Assembly (NCBI GenBank): GCA_964620595.1
Contig: CAZUHP010000059.1
Span: 1 to 16,969, forward strand
Direction: 5' to 3'
DNA length: 16,969 bases
DNA from: Desulfocarbo sp964620595
GTDB lineage: Bacteria > Desulfobacterota > Desulfarculia > Desulfarculales > Desulfarculaceae
How positions within the stretch are numbered: the stretch's first letter is position 1; each line of letters opens with the position of its first letter. Below are positions 1-6,483 of the stretch, piece after piece. The notes beneath the pieces are model-generated. The model was not told the origin of the DNA, did no database searches, and saw nothing but the letters and a program-made list of their open reading frames with translations. A program made the position numbers and the translations under genes.

Positions 1-30
1 GTCAAGCGCTAGGTCCGCTCTGCCCTTTTC

Positions 31-106
31 GCGCCGCCCCCCCCCGCCGCCCACCCGCCGCCCCCCCGTCGCCCCGCCCGCCGCCCCCCCCCGTCGCGCC
101 CGCGCC
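31..106. repeat. Intergenic C-tract/GTCGC low-complexity repeat, copy 1
   Basis: The top strand is almost pure C runs of 3 to 9 bases broken by GCCG, GTCGC and CACCCG. Two clear GTCGC units are visible. The bottom strand has many runs of three or more G and could form G-quadruplexes. The same kind of tract recurs at 3151-3203, 11000-11056, 12776-12869 and 16890-16948, always between genes. Function is unknown. Homopolymer lengths are the part of the sequence most likely to hold assembly errors. Confidence 0.7.
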
Positions 107-140
107 TGGGGACAAAGGGAAAGCGGGACTCCGCCCCCGT

Positions 141-170
141 AAAAAAAGGAGCCCCCAGCGGGGCTCCTTT
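141..170 (-). terminator. Rho-independent terminator of the VCBS gene
   Basis: An 11-bp perfect stem (145-155 with 160-170) closes a 4-base loop. On the minus strand it is followed by a run of seven T (141-147). It lies about 27 bases beyond the TAG stop of the leftward VCBS-repeat gene, so it should end that transcript. A short T run on the other side could also make it act weakly on the plus strand. Confidence 0.85.
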
Positions 171-196
171 TGCGAGAGCAGGGAAGCGGCCGCGTT

Positions 197-1936
197 CTAC
201 AGGCCGCGCTCCTTGGGCTTCTTGGGGGTCTTGGTCGCCTTGGGCTTGAGGGTGAAGGCCACGATGTGTCCCTGGTCCTTGGTGATCATGCCCTTCAGCC
301 TCTTGGTGGCCAGGCACATGACAAGGGCCGGCCGGCCCACGTTGCCCACGTCGGCCACGGTGTAGTCGGTGATGTAGCCACTGATGCGCGGGGTGCGCCA
401 GTTCTCCACCATGGACATGCCGTTCCAATACAGGGAGAAGATGGTGCCCTGGTAGTACATGCGCATCTTGCCCAGCAGGCCGCCCATGCGGTCCCGGTTG
501 CGTACCACGATCACCTCGGCCCGGCCGTCCTTGTCCAGGTCGGAGAGCACCATGCGGGTGGGCAGGAAGTACCAGCCCTCCTCGTAGCTGGGGTTGTCCA
601 TGGTGCTGGCCGGCGGCATCTTGATGAACTTGGCCGAGGCGTTGTACACCTCGCCGCCCTGGTACAGGCGCTCGCCGTCAGGGGCGAACACCATCAGGTC
701 GTAGCTCAGCCCGATCATCAGGGTCATGGCCCGGCCCGAGCCGTTCAGGTCGGCCAGGAGGATGTTGTAGAGGTTGGCGGCGGGGGTGGGCTTTTTCACC
801 TCCTTGCCGGGCACGGGCACATAGGTGCCCCTTGCCGCCTGCATGTAGTAGATGGGCCCCACAAAGGGCTCGACGATATCCTTCTTCTGGCCCAAGAGGA
901 TCTTGCCCTTGCCCACCGGGTTGGGCTGCACCCGGAAGAAGTAGGGCAGGTCCTTGGCCAGGTAGCGCAGGCCGCCCCGGGGGTCCCACACCAGCACGAA
1001 GCTCTGGATGGTGTAGTTGTTCAGGTTGGAGACGAATATCTCCGGCCGGCCGTCGCCGTCTATGTCCGCGGCGTCCACGAACAGGTACTCGCCGGTGGGG
1101 CCGTTCTTCAGCTCGTAGACCAGCCCGAAGTGCCGGCCCGCCAGCCGGTAGATGCGCAGCCCGTGCTCCAGCAGGGCCACCACCTCGTTCTTGCCGTCCA
1201 GGTCTATGTCCGCCACCGCGAGGGAGGTGACATGGCCGTCGATGCGGGGGCTGCGCCAGTAGCGGTCCGAATCCACCCCGGAGAGGCTGCGCAGAAAGAG
1301 CGGGTTCAGGGGGCTGACCGTGGCGGGCAGGTCGTCCATGGGCGAGCGCGCCGCGGGCCCGGGCCGGCCCTGGGGGCTCTCCTTTTCCAGGCGGGCCATC
1401 TCCCGGGTCTTTTCCTCGGCCTTCTTGATGGCCGCCACCGCCTCGGGCCGCTTGAACAGGTCGGCGTTGATGCGCTGGGCAAAGTCGTTGATGCGGGGGA
1501 TGACCTGGTCCAGGTCGGCGGCCTGCACAAAGGCGGTCAGGGGCGGTGCCTTGGGATCTTTCACCTTGACCACCCGGGCGTCCACGCTGACCGCCTTGCC
1601 CAGGGCGGTGATGGAGCCGAACACCACCACGTCGGCCGAGAGCTTCTTGCCCACCTGGCGGGCCTTCACGTCGTTGTAGGGCGGCGGAATCTGCTTCATC
1701 ACCGGCGCCACCAGGTCGGGCTCTATCACGGTCACCTTGTCCTGCCAGGACAGGCGGGTGGCCAGCATGTCACGCACGCCCTTGACCAAAAACGATATGT
1801 CGTCCTTGGCGTTGGCGGTGAAGGGCAGGATGACCACCCGCTGGGGAGCGGCGGCAAAGATGGGGGCGGCCAGGGCAAGGATCATCACCAGCGCCACAAG
1901 CGCCAGCGCCGCACGGCGTACACGGCAACGCGTCAT
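197..1936 (-). CDS. Secreted FG-GAP/VCBS beta-propeller protein with N-terminal TolB/FlgO-like domain
   Basis: The 579-residue protein starts at the ATG at 1934-1936, preceded by GGAGG with 9-base spacing; an upstream in-frame start would add 27 residues before the signal peptide. Residues 6-30 form an Arg-rich, hydrophobic signal peptide ending in a plausible FAAA cleavage site, so export is expected. Residues about 31-165 (VVILPF near the start, VVVFGSIT near 104-110) resemble the TolB N-terminal/FlgO/CsgG-like fold of periplasmic proteins. A charged, Pro-rich linker (165-210) follows. Residues 225-565 hold FG-GAP/VCBS blades with calcium-type DxDxDGxxE loops at 243-251, 291-299 and 466-474, plus degenerate ones near 396 and 529. 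This suggests an integrin-like propeller facing the periplasm or cell surface. The ligand is unknown and I cannot give a gene symbol. It has its own promoter (2008-2036) and terminator. Confidence 0.88.
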   Translation of the reverse strand: MTRCRVRRAALALVALVMILALAAPIFAAAPQRVVILPFTANAKDDISFLVKGVRDMLATRLSWQDKVTVIEPDLVAPVMKQIPPPYNDVKARQVGKKLSADVVVFGSITALGKAVSVDARVVKVKDPKAPPLTAFVQAADLDQVIPRINDFAQRINADLFKRPEAVAAIKKAEEKTREMARLEKESPQGRPGPAARSPMDDLPATVSPLNPLFLRSLSGVDSDRYWRSPRIDGHVTSLAVADIDLDGKNEVVALLEHGLRIYRLAGRHFGLVYELKNGPTGEYLFVDAADIDGDGRPEIFVSNLNNYTIQSFVLVWDPRGGLRYLAKDLPYFFRVQPNPVGKGKILLGQKKDIVEPFVGPIYYMQAARGTYVPVPGKEVKKPTPAANLYNILLADLNGSGRAMTLMIGLSYDLMVFAPDGERLYQGGEVYNASAKFIKMPPASTMDNPSYEEGWYFLPTRMVLSDLDKDGRAEVIVVRNRDRMGGLLGKMRMYYQGTIFSLYWNGMSMVENWRTPRISGYITDYTVADVGNVGRPALVMCLATKRLKGMITKDQGHIVAFTLKPKATKTPKKPKERGL

Positions 1937-2007
1937 TTCCTGTTTCCTCCCGCCCCTCTCCGGGGCTGGTCCGGGCAGGCTCGATCGCCTAAACATGCTG
2001 AATTTGG

Positions 2008-2036
2008 AAGCTATCATGGGGGTAGGGGCTTGTCAA
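2008..2036 (-). promoter_or_regulatory. Sigma70-type promoter for the VCBS gene
   Basis: On the minus strand a perfect -35 TTGACA (2031-2036), a 17-base spacer and a -10 TAGCTT (2008-2013), with TG one base before the -10. Transcription would start near 2001, leaving a leader of about 65 bases before the ATG at 1936. The -10 matches the consensus only partly, but the -35 and spacing are ideal. Confidence 0.6.
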
Positions 2037-2073
2037 CCAAGCCCCAGCACCGCGCTTTTGCGGGTTGACAAGC
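2028..2073. promoter_or_regulatory. Perfect 11-bp inverted repeat spanning two divergent -35 boxes
   Basis: GCTTGTCAACC at 2028-2038 is the exact reverse complement of GGTTGACAAGC at 2063-2073, with 24 bases between. Each arm contains the TTGACA -35 box of one of two divergent promoters. The symmetry extends beyond the -35 hexamers (GG before, AGC after). A shared regulator binding both arms is possible; chance symmetry of two good -35 boxes explains only the inner six bases. A third TGTCAACC lies at 2143-2150. Confidence 0.5.
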
Positions 2074-2093
2074 GCCCGTGGGGGCAGGAGAAT
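2065..2093 (+). promoter_or_regulatory. Sigma70-type promoter for the zinc-ribbon/queD operon
   Basis: Perfect -35 TTGACA (2065-2070), 17-base spacer, -10 GAGAAT (2088-2093, 4 of 6 consensus). The start would fall near 2100, leaving a leader of about 72 bases before the ATG at 2172. Confidence 0.55.
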
Positions 2094-2171
2094 CCTAAGC
2101 CAACCCCCAGTGGTGCCTCCTGCGCCAAGCGGGCGCGGGTTTCATGTCAACCACCTGTCAGGGAGCGGACC

Positions 2172-2627
2172 ATGGAATGCCCCCATTGCCAGCAAGAACT
2201 ACCCGCGCTCACCTGTGAGAGCTGCGGTCAAAAGGCGCTCGCCGGCGCCGCCTTTTGCCATTACTGTGGCCACCAGTTGCCTGCCGGCGAGGAGCCCAAG
2301 CTCCTGACCTGCGCCTCCTGCGGGACCGAGACCATCAGCCGCCACAAGTACTGCCCCGCCTGCGGCAGCGCCCTGACCCCCGAGGACGCCCCCAGCCACG
2401 GGGTGTCCTGCGCCGAGTGCGGCCAGGGCCTGGACACCGGCGACGCCTTTTGCCGCTACTGCGGCGCCCCCCAGGCGGAGCAGGCCGAGGCCGAAAGCGC
2501 GGTGGAGTTCGACCCCAACAAGCGCATCGCCTGCTCCGACGGCATGTGCATCGGCATAATCGGCCCGGACGGCAAGTGCACCGAGTGCGGCAAGCCCTAT
2601 GCCGGGCCGGCCGGAGGAGAGGAGTAG
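2172..2627 (+). CDS. Multi-zinc-ribbon protein (18 cysteines)
   Basis: The 151-residue protein starts at the ATG at 2172 after an AGGGAG Shine-Dalgarno. It contains nine CxxC-type pairs: CPHC, CESC, CHYC, CASC, CPAC, CAEC, CRYC, a wider C-SDGM-C and CTEC. They pair up into about four double-zinc-ribbon (DZR-like) knuckles, with enough ligands for four or five zinc ions. There is no signal peptide or membrane segment. The C-terminal part (residues about 118-145, ACSDGMCIGIIGPDGKCTEC) looks like a distinct conserved tail rather than a simple repeat. Zinc ribbons of this kind mediate protein or nucleic acid contacts; no catalytic motif is seen. It ends 4 bases before the queD start and shares its promoter, so the two proteins are made together, but a functional link is inference. 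Function unknown. Confidence 0.9.
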   Translation: MECPHCQQELPALTCESCGQKALAGAAFCHYCGHQLPAGEEPKLLTCASCGTETISRHKYCPACGSALTPEDAPSHGVSCAECGQGLDTGDAFCRYCGAPQAEQAEAESAVEFDPNKRIACSDGMCIGIIGPDGKCTECGKPYAGPAGGEE

Positions 2628-2631
2628 GCCG

Positions 2632-2997
2632 GTGTACGAACTCACGGTCATCGGCCGCTTTGCCGCGGCCCACTCCCTGCGCAACTTCAAGGGCCGCTGT
2701 GAGGCCCTGCACGGCCACAACTGGCGGGTGGAGGTGGTGGTCCGCGGCGAAACCCTGGACCAGGCCGGCCTGGTCATGGACTTCGGCGAACTCAAGGCCG
2801 CCATGAACCAGGTGCTGGACACCCTGGACCACCGCTACCTCAACGAGTTGGAGCCCTTCGACCGGCTGAACCCGTCTTCCGAGCTGATCGCCAAGTACCT
2901 ATACGAGAAGATAGCCGGGCTCCTGCCCCCGGGAGTGGAGATGGCCCGGGTCTCGGCCTGGGAGTCCGAGGACAGCCGCGCCACCTACCTGGGCTGA
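2632..2997 (+). CDS. queD: 6-carboxy-5,6,7,8-tetrahydropterin synthase (QueD)
   Basis: QueD converts 7,8-dihydroneopterin triphosphate to 6-carboxytetrahydropterin, an early step to preQ0, queuosine and other 7-deazapurines. The 121-residue length matches the family. The three zinc-binding histidines are visible (H14 in AAAHS, H28 and H30 in HGHNW). So are the catalytic cysteine (C23 in GRCEALHGH), the Asp-His pair D66-H67 (LDHRYLN) and the C-terminal Glu (E111 in WESE). The start is a GTG at 2632, chosen because AGGAG lies just upstream within the end of the preceding gene and because MxxL/VYEL is the usual family beginning. It is the second gene of an operon with the zinc-ribbon gene. No queC, queE or queF is in the window. 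The related eukaryotic-type PTPS activity is possible but less likely with this Cys motif. Confidence 0.93.
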   Translation: MYELTVIGRFAAAHSLRNFKGRCEALHGHNWRVEVVVRGETLDQAGLVMDFGELKAAMNQVLDTLDHRYLNELEPFDRLNPSSELIAKYLYEKIAGLLPPGVEMARVSAWESEDSRATYLG

Positions 2998-3150
2998 GCC
3001 CCGGCCGGCCCCGCCACCCTGCGCCGCCAGTTTCAGAGAAGGGGAGTTCCCCCTTCCCGGCCAAACCATGCCGCCCCGGCCGATCGCCCGTGGCCCTGTC
3101 TGGCAGGACGCAGGGGAACGCCTCTTTCCCAGGCAGACTGACCCCGCCGG

Positions 3151-3203
3151 GCCCCCGTCGCCCCCGCCCCCCCGTCGCCCCGCCCCCCCGTCGCCCCCCC
3201 GGC
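3151..3203. repeat. Intergenic C-tract/GTCGC repeat, copy 2
   Basis: Three GTCGC units separated by C runs of 4 to 7, C-rich on the plus strand. It sits between the converging queD and aminotransferase genes and ends just before the latter's stop codon. No promoter is evident beside this copy. Confidence 0.75.
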
Positions 3204-3205
3204 CT

Positions 3206-4201
3206 TTAGACCAGAGCCGGGGTGCTCATCTCGAAGTTGTGCAGAATGTCGTGGCGCAGGCGCTTGAGGAGTTCCCTGGCCACCGGTCCGGGCCGGCCGC
3301 TGCCCAGGGGCTGGCCCTCCAGGCGGGTGACCGGCAGCACGTCCAGGGTGGTTCCGAAGAGCATGACCTCCGATGCCCGGCGGAGGTCCTCCACCGCCAG
3401 GGGCCGGTGCTCCACGGCCCTGAGCAGGCCCTCGGCCACCATGTCCCGGGCCAGCTCCATGGCCCGGCGGGCGGTGATGCCCTCCAGGATATGCACCGGC
3501 GGGGGCAGGAGCAGCCGGCCCTTGTCGTCCACCAGGCCGATGTTCTCGGTGGAGCCCTCGGCCACCCGGCCGCTCTCGTCCAGGCCGATGGCGAAGTCCC
3601 AGCCCTTGTTCAGGGCCTCGCGCTTGAGGAGCACGTTGGGCAGGTAGTTGCAGGACTTGACCGAGGCGAAGAAGCCGCTCTTGGAGGGCACCTGGCTGAT
3701 GCCGATCTGCACGCCCCGTTCATAGGCCTGGTCGGGGAGGGGGTGGGGCTTGCCCACCATGACATACACGCCGGGCTCGGGGCATTCAAAGGGGTTGGTG
3801 GTGAAGCCGCCGGGGCCGCGGCTAACGTACAGGCGCACCATGCACTCGGGCTGCCCCCCGGCCCGCACCACCGCCACGGCCAGGGCCTCCAGTTCCTCCA
3901 GGGCGAGGGGCAGCTCGAGCTGGATGGAAGCGGCCGAGCGGGCCAGGCGCTCCAGGTGGCGCTGGAACTGGTAGATGCGGCCGGCCACGCACTTGGTGGC
4001 CTCGAACACCCCGTCCCCCCGGTGGACCATGTGGTCGTCCAGGGGCACGCACATGAGCCAGGGCTCGGTGACGATGCCCCCCGCTTGGGAGGAATACATG
4101 GCCAGGTAATCCTTGGCCCAGGGCCGCGGCCGCTGCTTCAGCCTCTGGATGGCCTGCTCTTCGCTCAGGATGGGTGGGGACGACTCGCGCATGGCTGGCA
4201 A
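3206..4201 (-). CDS. Class IV PLP-dependent aminotransferase (BCAT/D-amino-acid transaminase/ADC lyase superfamily)
   Basis: The 331-residue protein has the fold-type IV signature. The Schiff-base lysine is K182 in SVKSCNYLPN, followed by VLLKREAL. The PLP-contacting Glu lies in the E215-GSTEN block. The phosphate/substrate region DDHMVHRGDGVFEATK is at about 55-70. Members are branched-chain aminotransferase, D-amino-acid transaminase and 4-amino-4-deoxychorismate lyase; the sequence alone does not separate these. From memory, the DDHMVHRGxGVF block resembles the plant D-amino-acid transaminase/ADC lyase type. Start: a TTG at 4199-4201 is spaced 6 bases after AGGG, whereas the ATG at 4190-4192 has no well-placed Shine-Dalgarno; the difference is three residues. 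Single-gene unit, divergent from the flavoenzyme gene. Substrate unresolved. Confidence 0.88.
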   Translation of the reverse strand: MPAMRESSPPILSEEQAIQRLKQRPRPWAKDYLAMYSSQAGGIVTEPWLMCVPLDDHMVHRGDGVFEATKCVAGRIYQFQRHLERLARSAASIQLELPLALEELEALAVAVVRAGGQPECMVRLYVSRGPGGFTTNPFECPEPGVYVMVGKPHPLPDQAYERGVQIGISQVPSKSGFFASVKSCNYLPNVLLKREALNKGWDFAIGLDESGRVAEGSTENIGLVDDKGRLLLPPPVHILEGITARRAMELARDMVAEGLLRAVEHRPLAVEDLRRASEVMLFGTTLDVLPVTRLEGQPLGSGRPGPVARELLKRLRHDILHNFEMSTPALV

Positions 4202-4242
4202 TTTACACCCTGCCCCCCGGGGCGGGCAAGGTCTTTCCCCGG

Positions 4243-4272
4243 TTGTCTCCGGCCGGGCGCTCGGCTTATCAT
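4243..4272 (+). promoter_or_regulatory. Sigma70-type promoter for the flavoenzyme gene
   Basis: -35 TTGTCT (4243-4248, 4 of 6 consensus), 18-base spacer, -10 TATCAT (4267-4272, 5 of 6). The start would fall near 4279, inside the tandem repeat described next. An overlapping TATGAT on the opposite strand (4269-4274) could serve the aminotransferase gene, but no good -35 for it was found. Confidence 0.5.
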
Positions 4273-4310
4273 AGGGTGGATCTCTTTGGCATAGGATGAA
4301 TCTCTATTGA
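4271..4310 (+). repeat. Two tandem 20-bp direct repeats at the flavoenzyme promoter
   Basis: Bases 4271-4290 and 4291-4310 are adjacent 20-bp units identical at 15 of 20 positions, sharing ATAGG-TG-ATCTCT-T-G. They begin on the last two bases of the -10 box and cover the expected transcription start. Direct repeats two helical turns apart at this position are typical of an operator. The regulator is not known. Confidence 0.55.
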
Positions 4311-4332
4311 CCCCATGAAATCAGGAGAAACC

Positions 4333-6324
4333 ATGCCCCAGTATCCACGTTTATTCTCTCCGCTCAAGGTGGGCGGCCAGGAGTTGCCCAACCGGGTGAT
4401 CATGCCCTCCATGGGGTCCAACTTGGCGGACCCCAAGGGCCAGGTCACCCAGGGCATGTTGGACTACTATGCCGCCCGCGCCGCGGGCAGGCCCGGGCTC
4501 ATGGTGGTGGAGGCGGCCTGCGTGCATCCCTCGGGCCGGGTCATCGAGCGCCACTTCATGTGCCACGACTCCAGCACCCTGGAGGGCATGCAGCGCCTGG
4601 TGGAGGTGATCAAACCCCAGGGGGTGGTCACCATCCTGCAGCTCATCCACGGCGGCCGCAACTCCCACCCCCGGCTGGTGGGCGAGCTGCTGGCCCCCAG
4701 CGCCTTGCGCGGGCCCACCTCCAAGTCCACGCCCCGGGCCATGACCCGCCTGGAGATAGAGGCCATGGTGGAGTGCTTCGCCCGGGCGGCCCAGCGGGCC
4801 ATGCAGGCCGGCTTCGACGGGGTGGAGATACACGCGGCCCACGAGTACCTGGTGCACCAGTTCCTGACCCCTTATTGCAACCAGCGCCAGGACGCCTACG
4901 GCGGCGACCTGGAGGGGCGCGCCCGCTTCGCCCTGGAGGTGGCGGCCGCGGTGCGGCGGGAGATGGGCCCGCACAAGATACTGGCCTTCCGGCTCTCCGG
5001 CAACGACCACGTGCGCCACGGCATGGACCCTGCCCAGGCGGCCGAGATGGCCAAGCTCCTGGAAAAGGCCGGCGTGGACCTGATCTCGGTCACCGGCGGG
5101 GTGTACGAGACTCCCCACATGGTGGTGCCCCCCCTGCCCACCCCGCCCGGCACCCACCTGGACGCGGCCGAGGTGGTCCGGCAGGCGGTCAAGGTGCCCG
5201 TGGCCGGGGTGGGCCGGATCAACACCGCGGCCCAGGCCGAAAAGGCCCTGGAGCGGGTGGACCTGGTGGCCTGCGGGCGGGCCTTCCTGGCCGATCCCCT
5301 GTGGCTGGTCAAGGCCTCCCAGGGCCGGGAGGCGCTCACCCGGCCCTGCATCGGCTGCAACCAGGGCTGCATAGACCGGGTGCTGGAGGGGCTGGCCATC
5401 ACCTGCGTGGCCAACCCCTGGCTGGGCCACGAGGCGGAAGAGGACGCCATGACCCCGGCCCGCAACCCGGTGGTGGTGGCGGTGGTGGGCGGCGGCCTGG
5501 CCGGCATGGAGGCGGCCCGCGCCCTGGGCGCGGTGGGCCACCAGGTGACCCTGTTCGAGAGCGGCCCCGAGCTGGGCGGCCAGTTGCTGTTGGCCGCGGT
5601 GCCGCCGGGCAAAGACGAGTTCCTGCGCCTGGTGGACTACTACAAGGCCGCCCTGGCCGAGCTGCCCAAGGTGGAGGTGCGTCTGAACACCAAGGTCACC
5701 GCGGACGAGGTCTGCCGGATCAACCCCGCCGCGGTGGTGGTGGCCACCGGCTCGGAGCCGGTGATGCCCCAACTGCCCGGCGTCGGGGAGGCGCCCATGG
5801 TCAGCGCCCGCGAAGTGCTGGACGGCAGCGCCCAGGTGGGCCGGCGGGTGGCGGTGCTGGGCGGCGGCAACCTGGGCTCCGAGGTGGCCCACTACCTGGC
5901 CGCCCGCGGCCACGAGGTGTGCATCATCGAGCTGGGCCTGGGCATCGGCAACGACCTGGGCCCGGGCCGGCGCTACCTGCTGCGGCGCGAGCTGGGCCAG
6001 TACAAGATCCGGCGCTACATCCGCTCCCAGGTGCGCCGCCTGTTCCGGGACCACGTGTCCTTCCTGCACATCCTGCCCGACGGCACCCGCCAGTCCACCG
6101 ACGTGGGTCCCCTGGACACCTTTGTGACCGCCCTGGGCGCCCGCCCCCGGGAGTCTTTGTTCCTGGCCCTGGAGCCCAAGGTCGATGCCATCTACCTCAT
6201 CGGCGACGCGCTAAGCCCCTCGCGCATGGGCGACGCCACGGCCGAGGGCGCCCGCACCGCCGCGGCCATCCACCAGCTCGCCCAGGAGGGCAAGCTGGGG
6301 GGCGCGTCCCAGGCTGCCTGCTGA
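4333..6324 (+). CDS. FMN/[4Fe-4S]/FAD oxidoreductase of the 2,4-dienoyl-CoA reductase/2-enoate reductase family
   Basis: This 663-residue enzyme has the full three-part layout of FadH, clostridial 2-enoate reductase and trimethylamine dehydrogenase. Residues 5-330 are an old-yellow-enzyme TIM barrel for FMN, with HAAHEYLVHQFLTP at 167-180 (Y172 aligns with the FadH active-site Tyr) and NQRQDAYGGDLEGR after it. A four-cysteine cluster site follows: C339, C342, C346, C358. Residues 380-500 hold an FAD site (GGGLAG at 386-391) and 505-540 a nested NAD(P) site (GGGNLG at 510-515). It should reduce an activated C=C bond with NAD(P)H in the cytoplasm. Substrate candidates are unsaturated acyl-CoAs, free 2-enoates or aromatic-ring acyl-CoAs (2-naphthoyl-CoA reductases also belong here). 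The ATG at 4333 is preferred over 4315 because AGGAG lies 5 bases before it. No partner genes adjoin. Confidence 0.9.
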   Translation: MPQYPRLFSPLKVGGQELPNRVIMPSMGSNLADPKGQVTQGMLDYYAARAAGRPGLMVVEAACVHPSGRVIERHFMCHDSSTLEGMQRLVEVIKPQGVVTILQLIHGGRNSHPRLVGELLAPSALRGPTSKSTPRAMTRLEIEAMVECFARAAQRAMQAGFDGVEIHAAHEYLVHQFLTPYCNQRQDAYGGDLEGRARFALEVAAAVRREMGPHKILAFRLSGNDHVRHGMDPAQAAEMAKLLEKAGVDLISVTGGVYETPHMVVPPLPTPPGTHLDAAEVVRQAVKVPVAGVGRINTAAQAEKALERVDLVACGRAFLADPLWLVKASQGREALTRPCIGCNQGCIDRVLEGLAITCVANPWLGHEAEEDAMTPARNPVVVAVVGGGLAGMEAARALGAVGHQVTLFESGPELGGQLLLAAVPPGKDEFLRLVDYYKAALAELPKVEVRLNTKVTADEVCRINPAAVVVATGSEPVMPQLPGVGEAPMVSAREVLDGSAQVGRRVAVLGGGNLGSEVAHYLAARGHEVCIIELGLGIGNDLGPGRRYLLRRELGQYKIRRYIRSQVRRLFRDHVSFLHILPDGTRQSTDVGPLDTFVTALGARPRESLFLALEPKVDAIYLIGDALSPSRMGDATAEGARTAAAIHQLAQEGKLGGASQAAC

Positions 6325-6352
6325 AAAACACCAACCGTCCGACTGGTCTCCC

Positions 6353-6399
6353 CTCCCCTGTCCCCGCTCCCCCGCGAGGGGGGCGGGGACAGGGGGAGC
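6353..6399. repeat. Long GC-rich stem-loop downstream of the flavoenzyme gene
   Basis: A C/T-rich left arm (CTCCCC, TGTCCCCGC, CCCC) pairs with the G/A-rich right arm (GGGG, GCGGGGACA, GGGGGAG) around a CGCGA loop, roughly 20 pairs with one bulge. No T run follows on either strand, so it is not a classic terminator. It looks like a REP-type intergenic hairpin, and it may protect the 3' end of the upstream mRNA. Confidence 0.5.
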
Positions 6400-6402
6400 C
6401 CC

Positions 6403-6429
6403 TTGACAACGACCGGGCGGGGGGATAAT
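6403..6429 (+). promoter_or_regulatory. Promoter of the TetR regulator gene
   Basis: Perfect -35 TTGACA (6403-6408) and -10 GATAAT (6424-6429, 5 of 6). The spacer is 15 bases, short by about two, or 16 if ATAATA at 6425 is used. The start would fall near 6436, inside the nested palindromes described next. Confidence 0.55.
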
Positions 6430-6452
6430 AGAATGTGCGTTCTAATTTAGAA
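6429..6452. promoter_or_regulatory. Two nested palindromes, likely autoregulatory TetR operator
   Basis: TAGAATGTGCGTTCTA (6429-6444) is a near-perfect 16-bp palindrome with arms TAGAAYG/CGTTCTA. It shares its right arm with a second, perfect palindrome TTCTAA-T-TTAGAA (6440-6452). Together they give three half-sites over 24 bp covering the -10 end and start site. This arrangement fits repression of the TetR gene 32 bases downstream by its own product. Confidence 0.6.
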
Positions 6453-6483
6453 TATTAATTCCGCAAGCCAGGAGGGCGCTGCC

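Noticed and set aside
170..2068. A 632-codon plus-strand frame opposite the VCBS gene
   Set aside because: His/Gly/Val-rich antisense reading typical of GC-rich codon bias. The minus-strand frame has a signal peptide, domains, promoter and terminator.
3038..3056. Hairpin GAAGGGG/CCCCTTC after queD as a terminator
   Set aside because: Only a 7-bp stem with no T run on either side.
4351..6069. A 572-codon minus-strand frame opposite the flavoenzyme gene
   Set aside because: His/Gly/Gln-rich shadow; the plus-strand protein carries all cofactor motifs.
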